Assembly: GCA_020025415.1 (NCBI GenBank)
Contig: JAHHSB010000045.1
Coordinates: forward strand, 1 to 9,279
Source: Oscillibacter sp.
Lineage (GTDB): Bacteria > Bacillota > Clostridia > Oscillospirales > Oscillospiraceae
Reading direction: 5' to 3'
Length of the DNA stretch: 9,279 nt
Shown in pieces: positions 1-6,315 of the stretch (its first letter is position 1; each line of letters begins with the position of its first letter). The position numbers and the translations under genes were made by a program. The notes beneath the pieces are model-generated. The model was not told the origin of the DNA and ran no database searches. It saw nothing but the letters and a program-made list of their open reading frames with translations.

Positions 1-368
1 TCCCAGTCCACCGGCCACCAGAGTCCCGCCCGGGCCGGGTCCGGGAGATTGTGGATCGAACCGATCCAAAACTCTGCCCAGTCCGGCACCGGCGCAGCGG
101 CGCAGCTGTCCTGCTCGATGCCCGTCAGGATCTCCATCCGGCCCTGGTACGCCTGCCGCAGCGCCTCCAGCCGCGCCCGGTACTCCCCGGCGTCGGGAGG
201 GAGCACATGCCCCTGGTCATGGGGGATGGGAGTATGACTGTGGCCGGAGGCGCCGAAGTACTGCACTCCCGCCGCCCAAGCCGCCGCGGCCATCTCCTCC
301 AGGCTGTTCTTCCCATCGCAGAGGGTGGAGTGGGTGTGGACGGAGCACCATTCCGCCCGGGGCTTCAT
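1..368 (-). CDS. hisJ: PHP-family histidinol-phosphatase, 5' part only (cut by window edge)
   Basis: This reading frame is open from an ATG at 368 to the window edge and gives 122 residues with no stop, so the C-terminal half is missing. It matches the PHP phosphoesterase superfamily, which includes the HisJ/HisK type of histidinol-phosphatase (histidinol phosphate to histidinol plus Pi). Visible metal-site motifs are HTH at residues 11-13 with a following D18, the GHSHTP segment around H43-H45, the GIEQD segment with E84, and GSIHNL with H106. These are the first metal-binding motifs of the fold; the later ones lie outside the window. The ATG overlaps the hisIE stop in an ATGA arrangement, and AGGAG lies 8 nt upstream inside hisIE, so translation is probably coupled. 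Its position at the end of a his operon that otherwise lacks a histidinol-phosphatase supports the specific role. Other PHP phosphoesterases look similar in this region, so the function rests mainly on context. Confidence 0.88.
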   Translation of the reverse strand, partial: MKPRAEWCSVHTHSTLCDGKNSLEEMAAAAWAAGVQYFGASGHSHTPIPHDQGHVLPPDAGEYRARLEALRQAYQGRMEILTGIEQDSCAAAPVPDWAEFWIGSIHNLPDPARAGLWWPVDW

Positions 369-1000
369 TGCATCCGCTCCTGCTTGACCTTGTGGTCCAC
401 CACGTGGCGCTTTTCCAGCTCCCGGGTGATGTCCTCCACGGAGATGCCCATCTGCACCATCAGCACCATCACATGATAGGTCAAGTCCGCGATCTCGTAG
501 ATGGTCTCCTCCTTATCCTCCTTACGGCCGCCGATGATGACCTCGGTGCACTCCTCACCCACCTTCTTAAGAATCTTATCCAGTCCCTTTTCAAAGAGAT
601 AGGTGGTGTAGCTGCCTGCCTTGGGGTTGGTCCTGCGGCCCGCGATTAAATTGTAGAGGCCCTCGTAGCTGAAGGCCTTGCACTCTTCCGACAGGTACAC
701 CGGCTGGAAAAAGCAGCTCTCGGCCCCCGTGTGGCAGGCGGGACCGTCCTTGACCACCTCCACCACCAAAGCATCGGCATCGCAGTCGGCGGTGATAGAC
801 ACCACCCGCTGCACGTTGCCGGAGGTCTCCCCCTTGCGCCAGAGCTCCTGGCGGCTGCGGGAGAAAAAACAGGTCCGCCCCTCCTCGATGGTGATGGCCA
901 GGCTCTCGGCGTTCATATAGGCCAGGGTCAGCACCTCCTTGGTGTAGTGGTCCTGGACGATAGCGGGAATCAGGCCCTTTTCGTCAAATTTCAGATCCAT
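365..1000 (-). CDS. hisIE: Bifunctional phosphoribosyl-AMP cyclohydrolase / phosphoribosyl-ATP pyrophosphatase
   Basis: This 211-residue cytoplasmic enzyme carries out steps 2 and 3 of histidine synthesis: pyrophosphate removal from PR-ATP (HisE) and opening of the adenine ring of PR-AMP (HisI). The HisI domain covers about residues 1-105. It shows LAYMN (26-30), the [16 protein letters not shown] stretch (47-62), the D72-C73-D74-A75-D76 metal motif and the zinc-type cysteines C89 and C96 in [12 protein letters not shown]. The HisE domain covers about 114-200, with the MazG-like acidic residues E149, E150 and E153 in KVGEECTEV and E169/D172/H176 in EIADLTYH. The length is normal for a fused HisIE. 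The ATG at 1000 is preceded by AAGGAGG, whose first bases are part of the hisF stop codon (TAAGGAGG), 15 nt downstream of hisF. The 3' end overlaps the hisJ start by 4 nt. Confidence 0.97.
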   Translation of the reverse strand: MDLKFDEKGLIPAIVQDHYTKEVLTLAYMNAESLAITIEEGRTCFFSRSRQELWRKGETSGNVQRVVSITADCDADALVVEVVKDGPACHTGAESCFFQPVYLSEECKAFSYEGLYNLIAGRRTNPKAGSYTTYLFEKGLDKILKKVGEECTEVIIGGRKEDKEETIYEIADLTYHVMVLMVQMGISVEDITRELEKRHVVDHKVKQERMQ

Positions 1001-1015
1001 AAGTGTGCCTCCTCC

Positions 1016-1771
1016 TTACAGCCGCATCTCCACGCCCCGGGCGCGGAGGAATTGTTTGAGTTCTTTGATGTCCACCTGCCGGGTGTGGAAGATGGAGGCC
1101 GCCAGCCCCGCGTCGATCCCCGGATGGGCAAACAGTTCCGCGAAATGCTCCTTATTCCCGGCGCCGCCGCTGGCGATGATGGGCACGCCCACACGCTGAG
1201 CCAGGGCATCGAGCATCTCCAGGTCAAAGCCCTGCCTGACGCCATCGGTGTCGATGGAGTTTAAGACGATCTCCCCGGCTCCCGCGGACACGCCCTGTTC
1301 CGCCCACTCCATGGCGTCGATACCGGTATTCTCCCGGCCGCCCTTGGCAAACAGGCAGAACTGCCCGCCTACCCGCTTGACGTCCATGGAGAGCACCACG
1401 CACTGGTCGCCGTACTTCCGGGCCGCCGCGCCGATGAGGGAGGGATCCGCGATGGCCCCGGAGTTGACGGACACCTTGTCCGCCCCGCATTTAAGCACCC
1501 GGTCGAAATCATCCAGTGTCCGGATGCCGCCCCCCACGGTCAGGGGGATGAAGATCTCTGCCGCCACGGCCCGCAGAATATCCGTAAAGAGATTGCGGCC
1601 CTCGGCAGAGGCGGTGATGTCGTAAAACACCAGCTCGTCGGCTCCGGCTGCGTTGTAGAACCGGGCCATCTCCACTGGGTCCGCCATATCCCGCAGCCCC
1701 TGGAAATTCGTACCCTTGACCACCCGCCCATCCTTCACGTCCAGGCAGGGAATGATGCGCTTTGCCAGCAC
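1016..1771 (-). CDS. hisF: Imidazole glycerol phosphate synthase, cyclase subunit
   Basis: HisF is the (beta/alpha)8-barrel cyclase subunit of IGP synthase. It uses ammonia channelled from HisH to convert PRFAR into imidazole glycerol phosphate and AICAR. The 251-residue length is typical. The N-terminus LAKRIIPCLDVKDGRVVKG carries the catalytic D11 and K19; the second catalytic aspartate is D130 in LSMDVKRVGG. Phosphate-binding glycines are seen in TVGGGIRT (78-85) and IIASGGAG (198-205). The start is a GTG at 1771: it places the conserved N-terminus correctly and has an AGGAGG site 8 nt upstream. That site overlaps the hisA stop codon (TGAGGAGG), only 13 nt separate the genes, and coupling to hisA translation is likely. 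The HisH partner is encoded about 0.9 kb upstream in the same operon, not adjacent as in many genomes. Confidence 0.97.
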   Translation of the reverse strand: MLAKRIIPCLDVKDGRVVKGTNFQGLRDMADPVEMARFYNAAGADELVFYDITASAEGRNLFTDILRAVAAEIFIPLTVGGGIRTLDDFDRVLKCGADKVSVNSGAIADPSLIGAAARKYGDQCVVLSMDVKRVGGQFCLFAKGGRENTGIDAMEWAEQGVSAGAGEIVLNSIDTDGVRQGFDLEMLDALAQRVGVPIIASGGAGNKEHFAELFAHPGIDAGLAASIFHTRQVDIKELKQFLRARGVEMRL

Positions 1772-1784
1772 GGCTCACTCCTCC

Positions 1785-2501
1785 TCACTCGCCCACGGCG
1801 GCGATCACCGTTTTCAAATCCAGCCGCCCGGTATACAGGGCCTTGCCCAAAATGGCGGCCCGGATGCCCATAGCCTGCAGCTCCCGCAGCTCTTCGATGC
1901 TGCTCACCCCGCCGGATGCGGTGATGTCCAGCCCATCGATCTTGGCCAGCTCCCGGTAGAGTGCCAGGTTGGTGCCTGCTTCCGCCCCGTCCCGGGAGAT
2001 GTCAGTATAGATGACGGTCTTCACCCCCGCGTCCCGCAGACGGCGGCAGAAATCCGTCCCCCGCTCCGAGGAAAGCTCCGTCCAGCCGCTGACAGCCACG
2101 AAGCCGTCCCGGGCGTCCACGCCCACGGCGATGCGGTCCCCGTATTTTTGGGCCATGCGCTGGGTAAAGGCAAAGTCCTTCACCGCCAGGGTGCCCAGGA
2201 TGCAGCGGCTTACCCCCAGATCCAGGCAGCGCTGAATGCGCTCTTCCGTGCGGATGCCGCCGCCCACCTCGATATAAAGTCCCCCCTGGCGGGCGATGGC
2301 GGCGATGCTCTCCAGGTTGGCCAGGGTGCCGTCCTTGGCGCCGTCCAGATCCACCACGTGGAGGTAGTTGGCCCCGGCGGCGAGAAAGTCCCGAGCCACG
2401 GCGCAGGGGTCGGCCCCGTAGACGGTCATCTTATCATAATCCCCCTGGTACAGGCGTACCACCTGTCCGCCGGAGAGATCAATGGCGGGAAAAATCTGCA
2501 T
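1785..2501 (-). CDS. hisA: ProFAR isomerase (phosphoribosyl-formimino-AICAR-ribotide isomerase)
   Basis: HisA catalyses the Amadori rearrangement of ProFAR to PRFAR, the substrate of HisF, using the same barrel fold as HisF. Starting at the ATG at 2501 gives 238 residues, the usual HisA length. An in-frame ATG at 2546 would add 15 residues (MRTGVRQPRG...) without family resemblance. The 2501 start is preferred because AAGGAGG lies 7 nt upstream and the protein then begins MQIFPAIDLSGG. Catalytic residues are D8 in PAIDL and D129 in VGVDARDG. YTDISRDG (T166, D167) is the matching strand motif, and the phosphate-binding loops are VGGGIRTEE (about 79-87) and ASGGVSS (about 195-201). Nothing in the sequence suggests the dual HisA/TrpF (PriA) specificity, but that cannot be excluded by eye. 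The upstream gap to hisH is unusually long for this operon (198 nt) and holds a small ORF and two hairpins. Confidence 0.96.
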   Translation of the reverse strand: MQIFPAIDLSGGQVVRLYQGDYDKMTVYGADPCAVARDFLAAGANYLHVVDLDGAKDGTLANLESIAAIARQGGLYIEVGGGIRTEERIQRCLDLGVSRCILGTLAVKDFAFTQRMAQKYGDRIAVGVDARDGFVAVSGWTELSSERGTDFCRRLRDAGVKTVIYTDISRDGAEAGTNLALYRELAKIDGLDITASGGVSSIEELRELQAMGIRAAILGKALYTGRLDLKTVIAAVGE

Positions 2502-2519
2502 TTGGCTTCCTCCTTGGCC

Positions 2520-2563
2520 CCGGGGCTGCCGGACCCCGGTTCTCACAGGCCGGCTCCCCGGCC
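2520..2563 (-). promoter_or_regulatory. Tandem GC-rich hairpins just upstream of hisA
   Basis: Two perfect inverted repeats lie between the end of the small ORF and the hisA SD. The first, at 2548-2563, has 6-bp arms GGCCGG/CCGGCC with a 4-nt loop. The second, at 2520-2539, has 6-bp arms CCGGGG/CCCCGG with an 8-nt loop. Neither is followed by a U-run, so they are not classic intrinsic terminators. The second ends 6 nt before the AAGGAGG of hisA, close enough to affect ribosome access or mark an mRNA processing boundary. In DNA this GC-rich, short GC palindromes arise often by chance, so a function is only a possibility. Confidence 0.35.
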
Positions 2564-2564
2564 C

Positions 2565-2687
2565 TTACAAGTGCTCTTTACAGCCCAGCTCCTCCATGTC
2601 CAGCAGGCCCAGGCGGCAGATCCGGCGCTCTGCGAACACGGCGTCGATTCGGGTGGGAGCGGTCGCTTCCCGGTCACGTCTGCACAC
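2565..2687 (-). CDS. Candidate 40-codon small protein between hisH and hisA (unknown function)
   Basis: The stretch between hisH and hisA contains a 40-codon ORF beginning with GTG at 2687 and ending with TAA at 2565. The hisH stop runs directly into an SD (TAAAGGAG), with 7 nt between AGGAG and the GTG, the same stop/SD overlap used by hisF and hisIE here. About 80% of codons end in G or C, like the neighbouring real genes. The predicted peptide starts MCRRDREATAPTRIDAVF and ends LGLLDMEELGCKEHL. It is rich in arginine (7) and has three cysteines (2, 24, 36), no signal peptide and no membrane segment. I do not recognise a family. It holds a single His codon, so it is not a classical his attenuation leader. 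It could be a true small protein, a translated spacer that couples hisH to hisA, or a decayed gene remnant. The SD and codon bias favour translation; conservation is untested. Confidence 0.45.
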   Translation of the reverse strand: MCRRDREATAPTRIDAVFAERRICRLGLLDMEELGCKEHL

Positions 2688-2699
2688 GGATTTTCTCCT

Positions 2700-3311
2700 T
2701 TACAGCTCGCCAAAGGCCTTAAGCAGCCGCAGCCCCGCGTCTCCAGATTTTTCCGGGTGAAACTGGGCGCCGTAGACCCGGCCGCTGCGCACCACGCCCG
2801 TGACGTCCACATTCCCGTAGCGGGAGGAGGCCAGGGTACTTGCGGCGCAGTGCTTGGCATAAAAGCTGTGGACGTAATAGACATACTCTCCGTCCCGGAA
2901 ATATCGGAACAGGGGATCGTCCCGGCGCAGTTCCAGACTGTTCCAGCCCATGTGGGGCACTTTCAGCGCCGGGCCGGAAAGATCTGCCCGCAGCTCTCCC
3001 ACCTCGCCGGGCACCAGGCCCAGGCCGGGGTGCTCACCGTACTCCAGACTGCGCTCAAAGAGGAGCTGCATCCCCAGGCAGATGCCAAGCAAGGGCTTTT
3101 TCTTCGCCTCGGCCCGGATGACCGGCACTAACCCGGTGGCATCCAGCTTTTTTCGGGCGTCGCCGAAGGCGCCCACACCGGGGAGGATGATCCGCTCCGC
3201 CGCGCGGAGCTTTTCCGGATCCCGGGTGACCTCCGCCTCCAGCTCCAACGCCCGCAGGCTGGACACCAGGGAGTAGAGGTTCCCCACCCCGTAATCCACG
3301 ATTGCGATCAT
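2700..3311 (-). CDS. hisH: Imidazole glycerol phosphate synthase, glutaminase subunit
   Basis: HisH is the class-I (triad) glutamine amidotransferase subunit of IGP synthase. It hydrolyses glutamine and passes ammonia through the HisF barrel. The 203-residue length is normal. The nucleophile is C78 in GICLGMQLLF, and the other triad members are H185 and E187 in QFHPEKS. The N-terminal IVDYGVGNLYS (4-14) and the oxyanion-strand region LPGVGAFGD (43-51) are typical. The protein ends naturally (LRLLKAFGEL) at TAA, so the ORF that follows is not a frameshifted extension. The ATG at 3311 has an AGGAAG site about 7 nt upstream, and 33 nt separate it from hisB. Its stop codon merges with the SD of the following small ORF. 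Confidence 0.97.
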   Translation of the reverse strand: MIAIVDYGVGNLYSLVSSLRALELEAEVTRDPEKLRAAERIILPGVGAFGDARKKLDATGLVPVIRAEAKKKPLLGICLGMQLLFERSLEYGEHPGLGLVPGEVGELRADLSGPALKVPHMGWNSLELRRDDPLFRYFRDGEYVYYVHSFYAKHCAASTLASSRYGNVDVTGVVRSGRVYGAQFHPEKSGDAGLRLLKAFGEL

Positions 3312-3344
3312 GCGTTCACTTCCTTTTCCGCAGCCGCCGGGCGC

Positions 3345-3932
3345 TTACAGCACGCCCTTGGTGCTGGGGATCTCATCGCTGTGCCGGGGGTCCAGAGCCA
3401 CCGCCATCTTCAGCGTGCGGCCCATGCCTTTGAACACCGCCTCCAAAATGTGGTGGGTGTTCTCTCCCGCCAGCTGGCGCAGGTGCACCGACGCCGGACA
3501 GTTGCGCACGAAGGCCAGCCAGAATTCCTTGGCCAGCTCCGTGTCGAAATCGCCCACCTTGTGGGCCGGCAGCTCCACCGCCCAGCTCAGATAGTCCCGA
3601 CCGGACAGGTCCGCCGCGCACAGCACCAGCGCTTCGTCCATGGGCAGCAGGAACTGCCCGTAGCGGCAGATGCCCCGCTTGTCCCCCAGGGCCTGGGTAA
3701 AGGCCCGGCCCAGGCAGATGCCGATATCTTCCACCGTGTGGTGGGCATCCACGTCCAGGTCGCCCCGGCATTGGAGCTTTAAGTCAAAGTCTCCGTGGCG
3801 GGCAAACAGTTCCAGCATATGGTTGAGGAACCCGCAGCCGGAGTTGATCTCCCCCTGGCCGGTCCCATCCAGATTCAGCTCCAGGGAGATCCAGGTCTCC
3901 TGGGTCTCCCGTTCGATCTGCGCGGTACGCAT
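3345..3932 (-). CDS. hisB: Imidazoleglycerol-phosphate dehydratase (monofunctional)
   Basis: This enzyme dehydrates imidazole glycerol phosphate to imidazole acetol phosphate. The 195-residue length matches the stand-alone IGPD; there is no HAD-type phosphatase domain as in enterobacterial HisB, so the cell needs a separate histidinol-phosphatase, consistent with the PHP gene at the operon end. The two di-metal signatures are clear: DAHHTVEDIG (62-71; H64, H65, E68) and ENTHHILEAVFKG (157-169; H160, H161, E164). GFLNHML (34-40), ARHGDFDL (44-51), PMDEALV (97-103) and the C-terminal PSTKGVL also match the family. The ATG at 3932 is 6 nt after the hisC stop. Its SD (AAGGAGG) lies inside the last hisC codons with a rather long spacing of about 11 nt. 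Confidence 0.97.
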   Translation of the reverse strand: MRTAQIERETQETWISLELNLDGTGQGEINSGCGFLNHMLELFARHGDFDLKLQCRGDLDVDAHHTVEDIGICLGRAFTQALGDKRGICRYGQFLLPMDEALVLCAADLSGRDYLSWAVELPAHKVGDFDTELAKEFWLAFVRNCPASVHLRQLAGENTHHILEAVFKGMGRTLKMAVALDPRHSDEIPSTKGVL

Positions 3933-3938
3933 ATGGCC

Positions 3939-5018
3939 TCACGCCTCCTTTTCCGATTCTTCCAGCAGCGCCCGGATGGCTGCCAGCAGGGCCTCCATCT
4001 GCTTGGGGGAGCCGATGGAGATGCGGCAGTAGTCCGTAATCCGGGCAGGCTGGTCAAAGTGCCGCACCAGGATCCCCCGCTCCTTGAGCCGGCGGTACAG
4101 CTCCTTGCCGCCCAGGCATTCGGTTTTGGCAAAAATAAAGTTGGCCTTGCTGGGCAGCACCGTGAAGCCCAGAGCCCGCAGCTGCTCGGTAGTGTACTCC
4201 CGTGTCCGGGCCACCGCCTGGGTGCAGCGCTCAAAATATGCCCGGTCGGCCATGGCCGCGGCCCCCGCCGCGATGGACAGCCGGTTGACGTTATAGGGGT
4301 TGAAGCTGTACTTCACTCGGTTGAGATCGTCGATGAGAGCCCGCTCGCCCATGGCAAGGCCGATGCGCCCGCCGGCCAGAGACCGGCTTTTCGAAAAAGT
4401 TTGGACCACCAGCAGGTTGTCGTAGTCCCGGATGAGGGGCACGCAGCTCTCCGCTCCGAAATCCACATAGGCCTCATCCACCACCACCAGCCGGGCCCGG
4501 TCCGCCTCCAGCAAGCGGCGGATCTCCCCGGTGGGCAGGGCTATGCCGGTGGGGGCGTTGGGGTTGGCCAGGAAGATGGTTCCCCGGGCGTCCAGATAGT
4601 CGTCCACCGCCAGGGAGAAGTCCTCCCGCAATGGGATGACTGTGGGCTCCAGGCCGTAGAACTGGGCCCAGACCTTATAGAAGCCGTAGGTAATGTCGGC
4701 GTAGACCGGCCCCCGGCCCGCCCCGCAGAAGGCCCGGAATGCAAAGCTCAGCAGCTCATCGGAGCCGTTGCCGGCGATGACCTGGTCGGGCTCTAAGCCG
4801 TAAAAGTCCGCCGCGGCCTGGGTCAGGGCAGCGCAGGTAGGGTCGGAGTAAAGCTCCAGGCGCTCCCGCTCCGCCCCGGCCAGGGCTGCCAGCACCCCCG
4901 GCGCCGGAGGATAGGGGCTCTCATTGGTGTTGAGCTTGATGTACTGCTGGTCCCGGGGCTGTTCCCCCGGGGTATAGGGGGCCAGACGGGCGGCCTCCTG
5001 AGAGATCAGTCGGCTCAT
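3939..5018 (-). CDS. hisC: Histidinol-phosphate aminotransferase (PLP-dependent)
   Basis: HisC transfers an amino group from glutamate to imidazole acetol phosphate to form histidinol phosphate. It is a fold-type I (class I/II) aminotransferase. With the ATG at 5018 it is 359 residues, the usual length. Visible features are LNTNESPYPP near the N-terminus (substrate loop), GNGSDELL (83-90), NPNAPTG (152-158), D181 and Y184 in VVDEAYVDF (PLP contacts), the PLP-Schiff-base lysine K210 in QTFSKSRSLAGGRIG, R218, and the substrate carboxylate-type R332 in CRISIGSP. The start is not certain. An in-frame GTG at 5042, with GGAG upstream, would add 8 residues (MQESEGRS) and overlap hisD by 14 nt. The ATG lies 10 nt after the hisD stop with a weaker GAGGG site, and is preferred on family length and N-terminus. 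Confidence 0.96.
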   Translation of the reverse strand: MSRLISQEAARLAPYTPGEQPRDQQYIKLNTNESPYPPAPGVLAALAGAERERLELYSDPTCAALTQAAADFYGLEPDQVIAGNGSDELLSFAFRAFCGAGRGPVYADITYGFYKVWAQFYGLEPTVIPLREDFSLAVDDYLDARGTIFLANPNAPTGIALPTGEIRRLLEADRARLVVVDEAYVDFGAESCVPLIRDYDNLLVVQTFSKSRSLAGGRIGLAMGERALIDDLNRVKYSFNPYNVNRLSIAAGAAAMADRAYFERCTQAVARTREYTTEQLRALGFTVLPSKANFIFAKTECLGGKELYRRLKERGILVRHFDQPARITDYCRISIGSPKQMEALLAAIRALLEESEKEA

Positions 5019-5028
5019 GCTGCGGCCC

Positions 5029-6315
5029 TCACTTTCCTGCACCCTCGCTCCGGATCTTCACAGAGCGGGCATGGGCCTCCAGCCCCTCGGCGCAGGCAAA
5101 CGCCGCCACCCGGTCGGAGACCTTTTCCAGGGCCTCTTGGGTATAGTAGAGGAAGCTGGATTTTTTCACGAAGTCATCCACCCCCAGGGGGCTGGAGAAG
5201 CGGGCCGTGCCCGAGGTGGGCAGGGTGTGGTTGGGGCCGGCGAAGTAGTCGCCCATGGCCTCCGGCACACTGCGGCCCAGGAAGATGCTGCCGGCGTTGC
5301 GGATCTTGCCCAGCAGGGCGAAGGGATCCTCCACGCACAGCTCCAGATGCTCGGGGGCGATCAGGTTGGCGGCCTCGGCGGCCTTGTCCAGATCGTCGGT
5401 AATGATGATCTTGCCGTTGTCGGCGATAGAGCGGCGGGCGATGTCCCGCCGGGGCAGGGTCTCCAGCTGGCGCTCCAGCTCCAGCTGCACCTGCTCGGCC
5501 AGCTCTCGGCTGTCGGTGACCAACACGGCGGTGGCCAGCACATCATGCTCGGCCTGGGAGAGCATATCCGCCGCCACCCAGCGGGGATCGGACTTGCCGT
5601 CGGAGAGCACCAGGATCTCGCTGGGGCCGGCCAACATGTCGATGCCCACCAGGCCGAAGACCTTCCGCTTGGCGGTGGCCACATACACGCCGCCGGGGCC
5701 CACAATCTTGTCCACCCGGGGCACGCTCTCCGTGCCGTAGGCTAAGGCAGCCACTGCCTGGGCGCCGCCGACCTTGAAGATCCGGTCCGCCCCGGCGATC
5801 TCAGCCGCCGCCAGGGCCGCGGCGCTGACAGAGCCGTCAGGCTCCGGCGGGGTGACCAGGACGATATCCTCCACCCCGGCAATCTTGGCAGGAATCACAC
5901 TCATCAAAATGGTGGAGGGGAAGGCCATGGGGCTGCGAGGCACGCACACGCCCACCTTTTCCACGGGGGTATAACGCTGCCCCATCACCACACCGGGCTG
6001 GTCGGTAAGCACAAAGTTCTGATGGACCTGCTGGCTGTGGAATCGGCGGATATTCTCCGCGGCCATCTCCAGTGTCTTAAGGAAGTCCGGGTCCAATGCG
6101 GCCATAGCCGCGTCCAGCTCCTCCCTGGTGACCTGCAGCGCCTGGAGCTTCACGCCGTCAAAGCGCTGGGTATATTCCCGCAGGGCCTCGTCGCCCCGCT
6201 CCCGCACCGCGGCCAGCACCGCATCCACCGCGGCGCTGACATCCGCCTCGCCCTGAATATCCCGGTTCAGGATCTCCTCGGGCCGGATGCGATTAAAATC
6301 ATAAAGCTTGATCAC
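5029..6315 (-). CDS. hisD: Histidinol dehydrogenase
   Basis: HisD is the zinc-dependent, NAD-linked enzyme that oxidises histidinol to histidine in two steps. The 428 residues match the family. Conserved catalytic and zinc residues are present: Q254 and H257 in SQAEHD, E322 and H323 in APEHLEL, D356 in [16 protein letters not shown], and H415 in EGLEAHARS. The region [21 protein letters not shown] (118-138) and the AGPSEILV segment (229-236) are typical. One family position differs: the usual GPGN before the (I/A)(Y/F)V strand reads GPGG (G209). The start is a GTG at 6315 with GGAGGT 8 nt upstream; it overlaps the end of hisZG by 17 nt, suggesting translational coupling. Confidence 0.97.
   Translation of the reverse strand: MIKLYDFNRIRPEEILNRDIQGEADVSAAVDAVLAAVRERGDEALREYTQRFDGVKLQALQVTREELDAAMAALDPDFLKTLEMAAENIRRFHSQQVHQNFVLTDQPGVVMGQRYTPVEKVGVCVPRSPMAFPSTILMSVIPAKIAGVEDIVLVTPPEPDGSVSAAALAAAEIAGADRIFKVGGAQAVAALAYGTESVPRVDKIVGPGGVYVATAKRKVFGLVGIDMLAGPSEILVLSDGKSDPRWVAADMLSQAEHDVLATAVLVTDSRELAEQVQLELERQLETLPRRDIARRSIADNGKIIITDDLDKAAEAANLIAPEHLELCVEDPFALLGKIRNAGSIFLGRSVPEAMGDYFAGPNHTLPTSGTARFSSPLGVDDFVKKSSFLYYTQEALEKVSDRVAAFACAEGLEAHARSVKIRSEGAGK

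Noticed and set aside
2502..2546. N-terminal extension of HisA to an upstream ATG at 2546
   Set aside because: The extra 15 residues do not resemble HisA, would cover both the strong SD and a hairpin, and the ATG at 2501 has ideal SD spacing.
1716..3131. 471-codon open frame on the plus strand, opposite hisA and hisH
   Set aside because: It lies antisense to recognisable enzymes, has no family motif, and is rich in Gln, His, Pro and Gly, as expected from reading GC-rich genes backwards. Long antisense frames are common at this GC content.
3795..4796. 333-codon open frame on the plus strand, opposite hisC and hisB
   Set aside because: Antisense shadow of well-supported genes; no recognisable motif and no promoter or good SD noticed.
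5017..5745. 242-codon plus-strand frame opposite hisD
   Set aside because: Low-complexity Gly/Gln/His/Ala-rich shadow of hisD; HisD motifs on the minus strand are unambiguous.
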